From positions 1 through 64,000 of the forward strand of contig JAFUSA010000009.1 in NCBI GenBank assembly GCA_017480745.1: a DNA stretch of 64,000 nucleotides. The letters are read 5' to 3'. The notes under the pieces were generated by a model. That model was not told where the DNA came from. It ran no database searches and saw nothing but the letters and a program-made list of their open reading frames with translations. Origin of the DNA: Alphaproteobacteria bacterium. Its GTDB lineage: Bacteria; Pseudomonadota; Alphaproteobacteria; RF32; CAG-239. The translations under genes and the position numbers were made by a program. Shown here piece by piece: positions 1-8,570 of the stretch (its first letter is position 1; each line of letters opens with the position of its first letter).

Positions 1-5
1 CATTT

Positions 6-76
6 TAAAACCTCCTTTATATTATTTTGTTACTCAGTGGTCAGACTGTCTAACTCTTTATATAAAGGAGGTTTTA
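6..76. repeat. 17-bp perfect inverted repeat carrying two ribosome binding sites
   Basis: Positions 6-22 and 60-76 are exact reverse complements, and each arm carries a strong Shine-Dalgarno (AAAGGAGG on its own strand). On the minus strand the arm leads to an ATG at 1-3, so a gene very likely starts here and leaves the window to the left. On the plus strand the arm leads to ATG ATG TAA at 76-84, a two-codon reading frame, followed by a terminator hairpin. A transcript crossing both arms could fold and hide the Shine-Dalgarno. Function is not known. Confidence 0.6.
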
Positions 77-102
77 TGATGTAAAGCTGTAAGCTTTCCG
101 GA

Positions 103-130
103 ACCCCCAGACTATCTGGGGGTTTTCTTT
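103..130 (+). terminator. Rho-independent terminator
   Basis: The hairpin ACCCCCAGA / TCTGGGGGT is followed by TTTTCTTTTT. It would stop plus-strand transcripts coming from the inverted repeat at 6-76. Confidence 0.7.
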
Positions 131-135
131 TTACA

Positions 136-172
136 AAAATTCGGCAGATGCTTTAACGATAATATCTGCCGA
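136..172 (-). terminator. Terminator after the glycosyltransferase gene
   Basis: TCGGCAGAT (141-149) pairs with ATCTGCCGA (164-172). Read on the minus strand the hairpin is followed by a short U tract, just downstream of the glycosyltransferase stop codon. Confidence 0.6.
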
Positions 173-189
173 AAACTTTTTTGTTACAG

Positions 190-951
190 CTACGATTTTT
201 TATTCAAGGCGCGCCACTCAAACCACTTGGCTATTTTCAAAAAACGAAAATAAGCATATGTTGTAGCCATCCAAAAACCACAGGTTCCATATAAAAAATA
301 ACGTTTTTTGAAATAATAAATCAAAAACTGCCGCGGAAACTCTGTATATAAACGTAAATGTGTGTAATAACGCCCTTGTTCAACCGCGGTTCTGACTAAC
401 TCATCGGTATACATATTGAGCTTAAACCAAATTTGTGTCAAAGAAATATACGAATAATGAAAAACAACTTCTTTTAACTGTTCAACCGTTGCCCCTTCAC
501 CCAACACAACACGATCATTAGTTAAATCATCGGGCATATTAGCTTTTTTTCGATTATATAAACGAATATTATTATATGTTTTAGCAAGCATACGCGGTTT
601 TTTATCTCCCGGAAGCATATCGCGTATTTTCATTTTATAAGCATCGGCGGTCGGATTTTGCATTTTTTCTTTAATTTCAGCAATCAACGCAGGAGAAAGT
701 ACTTCATCGGCATCAAGCGATATAACCCAGTCATTATGACATAACTCTTGCCCGAAATGTTTTTGCGATGAAATATTTTTCCACTTATGAAACACAAATT
801 CAGCACCGTAAGATTCGGCTATTTCTTTGGTTTTGTCCGTGCTGCCGCTATCTATCACAAAAATTTCATCAGCAACTTGTTTTACCGCCGCCAAAGTTTT
901 TCCTAACCTTTGTTCTTCATTAAGTGTAACAATATAAGCAGATACCTTCAT
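190..951 (-). CDS. Family 2 glycosyltransferase, LPS-core type (WaaE/KdtX-like)
   Basis: About 253 residues from the chosen ATG. It opens with the GT-A nucleotide-sugar fold: VSAYIVTLNEE at the start, then FVIDSGSTDKT and a DADE motif (SLDADEVL) expected to bind the metal and nucleotide sugar. The C-terminal third is basic and aromatic with a weakly hydrophobic stretch, as in WaaE-like enzymes that add sugars to LPS core at the inner membrane. The reading frame is open 29 codons further upstream, but the start at 951 is preferred because GAGGGA lies just ahead and the conserved fold begins there. It is monocistronic here, with a terminator at 136-172. The acceptor sugar cannot be told from sequence. 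Confidence 0.8.
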   Translation of the reverse strand: MKVSAYIVTLNEEQRLGKTLAAVKQVADEIFVIDSGSTDKTKEIAESYGAEFVFHKWKNISSQKHFGQELCHNDWVISLDADEVLSPALIAEIKEKMQNPTADAYKMKIRDMLPGDKKPRMLAKTYNNIRLYNRKKANMPDDLTNDRVVLGEGATVEQLKEVVFHYSYISLTQIWFKLNMYTDELVRTAVEQGRYYTHLRLYTEFPRQFLIYYFKKRYFLYGTCGFWMATTYAYFRFLKIAKWFEWRALNKKS

Positions 952-1087
952 TATTCCCTCACTAACATAGTGTTGAATATACACCGCAGGCACAGTCATT
1001 GCAAACAAAAAATTTCTATCATTAACATAAAAAAACACCTATTATATGTTTTTGCACATAGCTGGAATTAAAAAATTTCACGAAAAA

Positions 1088-1837
1088 TCAAAAATACATC
1101 CATGAGATTGCACAACGATTAGCGCGAGAATGAGAGCAATTACAAGCAATATTTGCCTGTGCTATGCTCAAAGGAACACGAACATTTCCATCCGGACAAG
1201 CAACTACCTCTCCGGAGCCGTCATCCACAGTTTTAACATATCCGCCGCAACCTATTTGACGATTTTCCAACGCTATCTGCGACGCATTCTCTTCCGAAGC
1301 ATCCGAACCGCCGGCACTAAATAAAATAGAAACCAAACCGGACTGTGAACCCGAACCCCAATCGCTGGTGGCAATTAAAATACAAGCCTCGCGCGACAAA
1401 CCGGTATAAGTAACTTCAAATGCCGCGTCCTTATCAACAGCTGTCGGTAACGGATTGGTCGGATTTATATATACATAACCTTTGAACGGATTTTGCAACA
1501 CATGATTATTTTTTTGAATCAGCCCCTCCGGAACAACATCAAGTTCAATGGCTTGACTATTATTTAAGCCGGTATAATAATGGTCATGTGAAAACAAAGT
1601 GCGAATGTTAGTAACTAACATAGTCAGTTGATCCATCATCTTGTCTGTATGATACATATTCATTGCTTTGGAAAAACTCGAAATTCCAACCATGGTAATA
1701 ATCGCAATAATCGTAAGCACTCCGAGCGTCTCAATCATGCTACGACCGGCTTGCAAATATTTTGCTTTGTTACACGCAAAACCGGCAAGAACTTTATTCC
1801 TGTTCAAAAAGTTGCTATTTGGCTTCAACATTTTCAT
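1088..1837 (-). CDS. Type IVb pilin-like protein P0 (divergent, no structured leader)
   Basis: 249 residues. A 32-residue basic leader ends in the prepilin motif AG-RSMIETLGVLTIIA, with Glu at +5 and a hydrophobic helix after it. The rest matches the family repeated across this window: a 'NIRTLF...YYTGL' helix end, 'EACILIATSDW' (compare EACIEL..DW in the others) and a 'VPLSIAQANIAC' C-terminal motif. The paired cysteines in EAC and the last motif probably form the pilin disulfide loop. It is the most divergent intact copy. It has a normal Shine-Dalgarno (AGGAGCAAC) but neither of the long leaders found upstream of the other copies. The gene diverges from the TPR-methyltransferase gene. Confidence 0.75.
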   Translation of the reverse strand: MKMLKPNSNFLNRNKVLAGFACNKAKYLQAGRSMIETLGVLTIIAIITMVGISSFSKAMNMYHTDKMMDQLTMLVTNIRTLFSHDHYYTGLNNSQAIELDVVPEGLIQKNNHVLQNPFKGYVYINPTNPLPTAVDKDAAFEVTYTGLSREACILIATSDWGSGSQSGLVSILFSAGGSDASEENASQIALENRQIGCGGYVKTVDDGSGEVVACPDGNVRVPLSIAQANIACNCSHSRANRCAISWMYF

Positions 1838-1954
1838 TTTGTTGCTCCTAAATCATGTGCTCATTATACTCTCATAATAGTGTTAAAACAATATTAAAAT
1901 TTATATATTACATTAGTGATATATTCATTTCGGCCTACTGACGGAGGGGTAAAT

Positions 1955-3685
1955 ATGTCGTATGAATTAATGTTTCAAAAGGCAGTGGAATTACAGCAAA
2001 ACGGAGCCTTAAACGAAGCCGAGCAAATTTATCGCCAAATATTGGAAACAGCACCTGATAATGCCGACGTTTTAAATTTATTAGGCTTAATTGCGCAAGC
2101 CAAAGGCATTCATAATCAAGCCGTAGATTATTTTTATAAAGCGGTAAACTCTGCTCCGCACCATTTTCCAATTTTTTTTAATTTAGCGGTATCTCTCGGC
2201 GCTCTGGGCAAATATATAGAAGCAACAGAGGCCTATCACAATGCTTTACGGCTTAAACCGGATTGCAAAGAAGCACATTTAGGGCTCGGTAATTTATATT
2301 GGGCACAAAATAACATATCTGAGGCCATGGACGAATTTAAGGCCGCTCTGAAAATTGACAATAATTACATTGAAGCACAAACCAATTTAGCTGAAATCAG
2401 CAATGATGTAGATACTTTGCAGAAAATAAGCGCCGATAATCCGCAGGCATTGTATTATTTGGGGCGAAGAGCCTTTAATGAAAATAATTTCGCCGAAGCC
2501 GAACAATATTTTGCTGATGCCGATTCGCTGACCGCCGATGATGAAATCAAATCTTTGTTGGCTGAATCTTTGTTGGCGCAAGAAAAAAAAGAAGCGGCAC
2601 AAGAAAAATTTTATCAGGCTTTGCAATTAAATCCTTATAACCTGTCGGCTTTATTAAATTTAGCCGATTTGGAAACCGAACAACGCAATTTTCGTGAAGC
2701 TGAAAAATTTTATAAAAAAGCCATTGAATTATCCCCCGATAATTTGCGCGCGCATACTAACTACGCCAATATGCTTTGCGCAAATAAGCGAACTTTGGAA
2801 GCTTTGGAAGAATATCGCGCCGCTGTAATTTTATCGCCGCAAACACCGGAAATAAGCTATAACCTATCGCTTATTTTAAAGAGTTTGGAAGAATACGAAC
2901 AAGCGCTTGACTTGATGTTTCATGCTTTCTATCTGTCTCCGGAGCATACGGATTGGAGCTTAAATTTAGCCGAAACATTGATTTTGTTTAATGATAAAGC
3001 TCCGGAAAAAGCTCACAAAATCTGCGAAAATTGGTATGAAAAAATGCCGGAAAATATTGTAGCCAAACATTTATGGGCCACAATTAATGGTCAGCCGAGC
3101 GAAACAGAGAAAGAATATAATCAACTTTTGTTTGATAATTTTGCTGCCACTTATGAAAAAACTTTGAGCAACATAAATTACATAGTTGTTGATAAAATAG
3201 CCGAATTGTATGCGCCGTTAAAAGGCAAAATTCTTGACTTGGGATGTGGCACCGGTTTAGTGGCGCAAAAATTAAAAACAGCCGAAAATCAGTTTTTCGG
3301 AGTAGATATTTCCGCTAATATGCTAACATTGGCGCAACAAAAAAATGTATATACCGAATTGCATCAACAAGATATTTTAGCATATTTGCAAAACTCATCG
3401 GCTTTGGATTTTGACTGCATTATCGCCGCCGATGTCTTTTGTTACTTCTCTGATTTAGAGGCAATTATTACGGCTTGCCACGGTGTTCCGCTGATTTTTT
3501 CGGTAGAAATTAATCCTAAAGCGGAAAAATATTTATTGCAAGCGAACGGCCGCAGCCAGCATAACCCGAATTATATTATTCAGGTGCTGACTGCCGCCGG
3601 ATATAATAATATCAGCTCCACCGAACTAACCTTGCGCCAAGAAAACGGTCAACCTGTCAGCGGAGTTATTTATAAGGCGGAGTAA
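1955..3685 (+). CDS. TPR-repeat protein with C-terminal SAM-dependent methyltransferase domain
   Basis: About 576 residues. Roughly the first 390 are tandem tetratricopeptide repeats (for example A..LNEAEQIYRQIL..AP.N, and FREAEKFYKKAIELSPDNL). The last 180 are a class I methyltransferase with motif I LDLGCGTGLVAQKL and the acidic motif FFGVDISANML. The architecture resembles TPR methyltransferases found near surface-polysaccharide and motility genes, where the repeats probably hold the protein substrate. The target is unknown. The start at 1955 follows GACGGAGGGG, and the frame is open 13 codons upstream without a ribosome site. It ends 3 nt before the convergent pilin gene P1. Confidence 0.8.
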   Translation: MSYELMFQKAVELQQNGALNEAEQIYRQILETAPDNADVLNLLGLIAQAKGIHNQAVDYFYKAVNSAPHHFPIFFNLAVSLGALGKYIEATEAYHNALRLKPDCKEAHLGLGNLYWAQNNISEAMDEFKAALKIDNNYIEAQTNLAEISNDVDTLQKISADNPQALYYLGRRAFNENNFAEAEQYFADADSLTADDEIKSLLAESLLAQEKKEAAQEKFYQALQLNPYNLSALLNLADLETEQRNFREAEKFYKKAIELSPDNLRAHTNYANMLCANKRTLEALEEYRAAVILSPQTPEISYNLSLILKSLEEYEQALDLMFHAFYLSPEHTDWSLNLAETLILFNDKAPEKAHKICENWYEKMPENIVAKHLWATINGQPSETEKEYNQLLFDNFAATYEKTLSNINYIVVDKIAELYAPLKGKILDLGCGTGLVAQKLKTAENQFFGVDISANMLTLAQQKNVYTELHQQDILAYLQNSSALDFDCIIAADVFCYFSDLEAIITACHGVPLIFSVEINPKAEKYLLQANGRSQHNPNYIIQVLTAAGYNNISSTELTLRQENGQPVSGVIYKAE

Positions 3686-3688
3686 AGA

Positions 3689-4369
3689 TTAACAACCACC
3701 CTTAGATATAGAACAATTGGTTAATTTTGTACTCCAAAAAGTGCTTAACGGATCAACGTCAATATATAAATCAAAAAACATTGTTGTTACTTCCGGAGTC
3801 GTGCAGATTGTAACAGCTTCATCCAAGCTGAGCGGAGATTTTATACAATACTCGGTATCTGTTCCGTTTGGCGACACACATACTATTGTATTAGAAGCAA
3901 CATTACTCCAATCTTGTGAAGCAAGCTCAATGCACGCTTCTACAGGTATCTCAACTAACTGCATTCTTATAGCATCACATCCACGTGAACAGCCAGTTAA
4001 TCCTTTTGAACGGTCATTATCACCTTTTTGAAAACTATCTACAAAAAAACCACCGCCCCAAATATTGTTCAAAGATGTTTTATTACTATTCCACATCTCA
4101 TCCGGCACCAATTTAGCCTTCTGAACAATTTTACGACCATCTGCACTAGATCCTAATCCAACATAATTTCCCTGCGAAACAAAAAACGAACGTATATTGC
4201 CGGCAATAAGAGTTATTTGTTCAATGGTTTTGTTAATACGATACTTCATCATGGCTTTGCTGTATCCGGCGATTCCACCAACCGACAGCACGCCAATGAT
4301 AGCTAAAACACCCAACATCTCTATCATTGAACGTCCGGATTCTATATTTTTTATTTCAAAGTTATTCAT
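3689..4369 (-). CDS. Type IVb pilin-like protein P1
   Basis: 226 residues. A short 12-residue leader ends at SG, followed by RSMIEMLGVLAIIG, the type IV prepilin helix with Glu at +5. Position +1 is Arg, where classical pilins have Phe, Met or Leu. After the helix come the family-wide block MKYRINKTIEQITLIAGNIR, the DEMW turn, 'EACIELASQDW', a C-terminal 'SPLSLDEAVTIC' motif and an FFDLYIDVDPLSTFW ending. The Cys of EAC and the Cys of AVTIC are conserved across paralogues and likely form a disulfide. It should be an exported, membrane-anchored pilin or pseudopilin. No assembly ATPase, platform protein or prepilin peptidase is in the window. Expression is presumably governed by leader A1. Confidence 0.85.
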   Translation of the reverse strand: MNNFEIKNIESGRSMIEMLGVLAIIGVLSVGGIAGYSKAMMKYRINKTIEQITLIAGNIRSFFVSQGNYVGLGSSADGRKIVQKAKLVPDEMWNSNKTSLNNIWGGGFFVDSFQKGDNDRSKGLTGCSRGCDAIRMQLVEIPVEACIELASQDWSNVASNTIVCVSPNGTDTEYCIKSPLSLDEAVTICTTPEVTTMFFDLYIDVDPLSTFWSTKLTNCSISKGGC

Positions 4370-4409
4370 ATTTTTATCTCCTTTGCTAATAGTTGTATAT
4401 TAAAAAATT

Positions 4410-4597
4410 GACCGCTAAATGGCGGTCGGGAGAGCTGAAAAATCATAGTGTTCGCATGATCTCCCCAACCTTTAGAACAACGTTCCTGAACATCCGTTAG
4501 GGACTCCCCAACCAAAGTCGGAGATATTATAATATCCAATCACGATGCCTAAGCACCGAAACACTAAGAGCTTTTCAGGGCTCCGAACCGAAGTTCT
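4410..4597 (-). ncRNA. Structured 5' leader, type A, copy A1
   Basis: Leader of pilin P1, starting at AGAAC-UUCG-GUUC (4597 downward) and ending with a GACCGC hairpin at 4410-4427, about 40 nt before the ATG. Helices seen: GAAC/GUUC capped by UUCG; CGGUG/CAUCG; CUCCGA with GGGGAG; a long stem UCCCUAAC/GUUGGGGA with inner GAAC/GUUC; AUCAU/AUGAU. The AUCAU hairpin loop (AACACUA) complements UAGUGUU upstream. See the type A findings for covariation across copies. Confidence 0.8.
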
Positions 4598-4631
4598 AAA
4601 CTTATGGTAGCATAAATTAGGCAAAAGTCAA
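4598..4631 (-). promoter_or_regulatory. Promoter of leader A1
   Basis: -35 TTGACT (4626-4631), 16-nt spacer, -10 TACCAT (4604-4609), then 6 nt to the first base of the leader. Confidence 0.7.
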
Positions 4632-4809
4632 GCATGAAAACTGCAAAAATCAGCAAAAATTTTTACCTTAGATATTGTTAATTAAGCATCGCATATAATA
4701 GCAGCCGACAATTTATCAAATATGATGTTCATTTCAAGTTTTTTTTACTTTACTTTTGCCTAAAAAGGACGGATTATTGGTTTGTTTTTAGAATATAATC
4801 GAGGATATT

Positions 4810-5340
4810 ATGCGAAAAGTTTTATGTGTGCTGATGGTGTTCATTTTGGCGGCTTGCGCTGAGCAAAAACAAAATATTGTTCCGGGGATTGTGCCTAATT
4901 CTGCCAAAGAACAGAAAATAATAAAGATATTGCCTAAAAACGTTATCGGAGAAGTGGAGCCTATTTATCTACCACCAATGAAATCGCCTTTTTTGTCACG
5001 CATAGATACCGGAGCGACTTCGTCTTCGTTTGATGCCTACGAGGTTAAGCGTTTTGAACGCGATGGTAAAGACTGGGTTTCATTTAAAGTTATCAATCGT
5101 GAAACCAAAGAAGAACACTCGTTTGAAAAACCGCTTATACGCCGGGTTCGTATCAAAAGAATTGGTGAGGAAGAGCACAGGGTAACTGTGGAGATGGATG
5201 TTAAAATGGGTGGCGAAAAATTCAAAGCCGATTTTACAATAGCCGAACGGCATGATTTTGAATATCAAACGTTAATCGGACGTAATATTTTAGGTGGTCG
5301 TTATGCGGTTGATGTTTCTCTGTCTAACACATTAAAATAA
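4810..5340 (+). CDS. Exported retropepsin-like 'ATP-dependent zinc protease' family lipoprotein
   Basis: 176 residues. The signal peptide ends in a lipobox (FILAAC), so it is probably an outer- or inner-membrane lipoprotein facing the periplasm. The body has the aspartic-protease-like hallmark SRIDTGATSSSFDA (catalytic-type D-T-G-A) and a C-terminal ...QTLIGRNIL-G motif typical of the Zn_protease/RimK-associated family, which adopts a single retropepsin fold. The 'zinc protease' name is historical. It is followed by a 7TM inactive transglutaminase and an ATP-grasp ligase-like gene with gaps of 18 and 1 nt, a conserved proteobacterial trio. A joint role in periplasmic proteolysis or envelope-stress adaptation is inference from related operons. 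Confidence 0.75.
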   Translation: MRKVLCVLMVFILAACAEQKQNIVPGIVPNSAKEQKIIKILPKNVIGEVEPIYLPPMKSPFLSRIDTGATSSSFDAYEVKRFERDGKDWVSFKVINRETKEEHSFEKPLIRRVRIKRIGEEEHRVTVEMDVKMGGEKFKADFTIAERHDFEYQTLIGRNILGGRYAVDVSLSNTLK

Positions 5341-5358
5341 TTAAAAAGGACTGTTTTT

Positions 5359-6891
5359 ATGAAGAAAATTTTTTCCGTGCGTGGTATTTTAGGCATTTTG
5401 TTGGTTTGTTCGATTTTTTTTGCCAGCTATGCCACTTACTATAAAATCGAACATTGGGGTTTTAGCATAAATCCTAAGGAAAAAACAGATGTATGGACTG
5501 TTGATGCCCACATTTCTTTTATTCCAACAGGTGAACCGATTGAAGTATCGCTTTCTACCCCGAAAATAAGCGATGAATATAAAATTTTAAGTGAAGATGT
5601 TATTGCTAAGGGGTATGAGATATCCGAAGACGAAAAACACATGCGAGTTACGATGAAATCTAAGCCACGTAAAGGATTGCAAGATATTTATTATCGCATA
5701 ATGCTATATGATAATGAAGATGTTACCGGCAAAGTGCGTGATTCTTCCGTGCAACAGGTGCAACAGCCGATTTTTGTTGATGAGCAACAGCAACAAATGG
5801 TAGAGGAAATTTGGGCTTTGGCCGATCAAAAGGAAGGAAAACCGGCAAAAAAAATTATTGAATTGCTTAATCAAAAACCTCTACCGGAAGAAGTTGATGC
5901 TTTTTTGCCGATTAAAAAATCACAACGCGTTATGGCTGAAAAGATAATGTTTTTGCTTGCGGTTAAAAATATTCCGTCTCGTATTGTGCGCGGAGTAAAA
6001 TTAAAGGAAAAGAAGCGCTCTGCCTCTGCTGATTTAATGTTGGAAGTTTATGAGGGCAGCAAATGGATGATTTATAACATGGAAACAGGTGTAGCCGGCT
6101 TACCGAAAAACTTTGTTATTTTCCAACGAGGAGGTGTATCGTTGTTGGATGTTGCCGGCGGCAACAAATCCGAAGTAAAGTTTTCGGTTATGAAGTCGGC
6201 AATATCATCGTTTAAAATGGCTAACCGTCGCGCTAAATATGAAAACAGTAATTTGTTTGAATATTCAATATATAATTTGCCGATGTTAGAGCAAAATACC
6301 TTAAAATGGCTAATGATTTTTCCATTAGGTATTTTGATTGTTGTGCTGATGCGCAACGTAGTTGGTATATCCACCATGGGAACATTTACCCCTATGCTTA
6401 TAGCCATGTCGCTTATTCGCACCGGATTTGTTGCCGGTATAATTTGTTTTGGCTTAATTGTATCGCTGGGGTTAATTATTCGCACTATGTTGACACGTCT
6501 TAATTTGTTGTTGGTTCCAAGAATTTCAGCTGTGGTAATTTTTGTTATTATCATTATGCAAATGTTGACTGTTTTGGGTTACCATTATGATTTTCGCATA
6601 GCTTCCTCGGCTGTTTTCTTCCCGATAATCATTACGGCATGGATTATTGAACGCGCCTCAATTACATGGGAAGAAGAGGGTGCACGTAACGCCACCAAAC
6701 AGATAATAAATACTTCCATTGTTGCTGTGTTTACATATTTGATTATCAGTAATGACTACATACGTTATTTGATGTTTGCTTTCAATGAATGGAATTTGGT
6801 TATTTTGTTTATCGTGATGTTGCTTGGAACATATACGGGATACCGCATAACAGAGTTAAAACGTTTTGCTCCGCTGATTAAGGAAAAATAA
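5359..6891 (+). CDS. Inactive transglutaminase fused to seven transmembrane helices
   Basis: 510 residues. The N-terminal membrane anchor (about residues 8-25) is followed by a periplasmic domain containing a degenerate transglutaminase-like fold (about 150-260, 'KNIPSRIVRGVKL'). From about residue 315 to the end are closely packed hydrophobic helices (LKWLMIFPLGILIVVLM, GFVAGIICFGLIVSLGLII, VVIFVIIIMQMLTVLGY and others), matching the 7TM part. The TG domain lacks an obvious Cys-His-Asp triad in this copy, in keeping with the family name. It sits in the middle of the three-gene operon and probably acts as a membrane scaffold or sensor for the neighbouring protease and ligase-like proteins. 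Confidence 0.8.
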   Translation: MKKIFSVRGILGILLVCSIFFASYATYYKIEHWGFSINPKEKTDVWTVDAHISFIPTGEPIEVSLSTPKISDEYKILSEDVIAKGYEISEDEKHMRVTMKSKPRKGLQDIYYRIMLYDNEDVTGKVRDSSVQQVQQPIFVDEQQQQMVEEIWALADQKEGKPAKKIIELLNQKPLPEEVDAFLPIKKSQRVMAEKIMFLLAVKNIPSRIVRGVKLKEKKRSASADLMLEVYEGSKWMIYNMETGVAGLPKNFVIFQRGGVSLLDVAGGNKSEVKFSVMKSAISSFKMANRRAKYENSNLFEYSIYNLPMLEQNTLKWLMIFPLGILIVVLMRNVVGISTMGTFTPMLIAMSLIRTGFVAGIICFGLIVSLGLIIRTMLTRLNLLLVPRISAVVIFVIIIMQMLTVLGYHYDFRIASSAVFFPIIITAWIIERASITWEEEGARNATKQIINTSIVAVFTYLIISNDYIRYLMFAFNEWNLVILFIVMLLGTYTGYRITELKRFAPLIKEK

Positions 6892-6892
6892 T

Positions 6893-7849
6893 ATGTTTGA
6901 ATATTTCAAAATATTTTCCGTGCCACGCAAACTTCGTGCTATTGGTGTTTTGGGAATGAATGCACGTAATCACGGAATTATAGCTCGATATAACAAACGC
7001 TCCCTGTATCCGTTGGTTGATGATAAGGTGCAAACAAAAAAATTAGCCAACAATATAGATATTAATACTCCGCGAATGATTGGAGTGATTGAACATCAAT
7101 ATCAGGTTAAAGATTTGATGCAGGTTGTCGGCAAACATAAGGAATTTGTGATTAAGCCGGCGCACGGCAGTCAGGGTAAAGGTGTGTTGGTAATAAAAAA
7201 ATACAACAACGGAGAATTCATTACTGCTTCCGGTAAAAAACTGAGTTTTAATGATGTTTATCAGCATATTTCAAATCTGTTGAGCGGTCTTTACAGTTTG
7301 GGCGGACAGTATGATGTTGCCTTGATTGAAGAGTTAGTGCATTTTAGCGATGCTTTTAAGAATTTTAGCTATCAAGGAATACCTGATGTGCGGATTATTG
7401 TTTATAAGGGTTATCCGATTATGGCGATGATGCGGTTAGCAACAAAGGAGTCCGACGGACGTGCCAATTTGCATCAGGGAGCTGTCGGAGTTGGGTTGAA
7501 TATGCAAACCGGTAAAGCCGTGCAAGCCGTCAGCCATAATGTGCCGATAGATTTTCATCCGGATACCGGAACTGATTTAATGACCTTGCAAGTTCCGTTT
7601 TGGCGTGAACATTTGATGATTGGCGCACAAGCCTATGAAATGACCGGTTTAGGCTATTTGGGTGCCGATATTGTTTTGGATAAAAAACGCGGACCAATGA
7701 TGTTGGAGCTAAATGCAAGACCGGGATTGGCTGTGCAAATTGCTAACGGACGCGGACTTAAAGAGGCCATCAAAACGGTTGATAAATATTATCCGAAGAA
7801 TTTGACGGCGCAAGAAAGAGTAGATTTTGTCTTGAATTATAAAAAATAA
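6893..7849 (+). CDS. ATP-grasp 'alpha-L-glutamate ligase-like' protein
   Basis: 318 residues. ATP-grasp signatures are present: KPAHGSQGKGVLVI (nucleotide-binding lysine and glycine loop), LIEELV, and the metal-binding end MMLELNARPGLAVQIA. This is the sugar-transfer/RimK-related ATP-grasp group always found after the 7TM transglutaminase in this operon type. It starts 1 nt after the preceding stop codon, so translation is probably coupled. It should join an amino acid or similar carboxylate to an amine using ATP, but the substrate is not known. No signal peptide, so it is cytoplasmic and may face the inner-membrane 7TM partner. Confidence 0.8.
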   Translation: MFEYFKIFSVPRKLRAIGVLGMNARNHGIIARYNKRSLYPLVDDKVQTKKLANNIDINTPRMIGVIEHQYQVKDLMQVVGKHKEFVIKPAHGSQGKGVLVIKKYNNGEFITASGKKLSFNDVYQHISNLLSGLYSLGGQYDVALIEELVHFSDAFKNFSYQGIPDVRIIVYKGYPIMAMMRLATKESDGRANLHQGAVGVGLNMQTGKAVQAVSHNVPIDFHPDTGTDLMTLQVPFWREHLMIGAQAYEMTGLGYLGADIVLDKKRGPMMLELNARPGLAVQIANGRGLKEAIKTVDKYYPKNLTAQERVDFVLNYKK

Positions 7850-7890
7850 CTTCCTAAATAAAATAACATAGACATTGAAAGGAAGATGAA

Positions 7891-8496
7891 ATGAGTAATT
7901 TGTTAGGAAAAAACGAAACACAAAAAATCTCTAAGCCTGATACTAAAAATTTAGAAAATCAGGATACTAAGAAACTTGGTATGAGTGATAGTCGAGCAAA
8001 AAAAATCAAGCATTCATATAAAGTTAAAGATGCAGAAAACGCTATTTTGCTGAAAACAAAATACGGCGATGTGATTATTGAAATGTTTCCCGATGTTGCG
8101 CCGAATCATGTAGCGCGCATTAAAGAATTAGTGCGGCAAGAATTTTATAACGGATTAAAGTTCCATCGGGTAATTGACGGATTTATGGCACAAGCAGGAT
8201 GTCCGCGTGGTGACGGAACAGGTGGTAGCGGTAAAAAATTAAAAGCCGAGTTTAACCGCATTCCGCATAAACGCGGTATTGCCTCAATGGCACGTTCTAT
8301 GATGCCGGATTCGGCTGATAGTCAGTTCTTTATTTGTTATGGAGATTGTCCTTGGTTGGACGGGCAATATACTGTATGGGGCGAAGTAACATCCGGTATG
8401 GAATATATAGACATGCTGAAAAAAGGCAGCGGTGCCAACGGTATGGTTGATGATCCGGATGAAATTATATCTATGACAGTAGTTGCCGATATTTAA
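7891..8496 (+). CDS. Cyclophilin-type peptidyl-prolyl cis-trans isomerase
   Basis: 201 residues. A polar 45-residue N-terminal extension without a signal peptide precedes the cyclophilin core. Core motifs: FYNGLKFHRVIDGFMAQAG (catalytic Arg in FHRV), GSGKKLKAEF, RGIASMARS, DSQFFICYGD and LDGQYTVWGEV, where the usual F of the 'YTVFG' motif is W. It catalyses proline isomerisation during protein folding, probably in the cytoplasm. It has a clean Shine-Dalgarno (GGAAG) and a downstream hairpin at 8521-8545. Confidence 0.85.
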   Translation: MSNLLGKNETQKISKPDTKNLENQDTKKLGMSDSRAKKIKHSYKVKDAENAILLKTKYGDVIIEMFPDVAPNHVARIKELVRQEFYNGLKFHRVIDGFMAQAGCPRGDGTGGSGKKLKAEFNRIPHKRGIASMARSMMPDSADSQFFICYGDCPWLDGQYTVWGEVTSGMEYIDMLKKGSGANGMVDDPDEIISMTVVADI

Positions 8497-8520
8497 CAAA
8501 TCCGTTTTTATAACAATTAT

Positions 8521-8545
8521 GCCGACGCTTGTAAGGAGCGTCGGC
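8521..8545 (+). terminator. Hairpin between convergent genes
   Basis: GCCGACGCT pairs with AGCGTCGGC around a 7-nt loop. The following U tract is poor, so termination strength is uncertain. Confidence 0.5.
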
Positions 8546-8570
8546 TATAATATTTATAACTATGGTTCAT

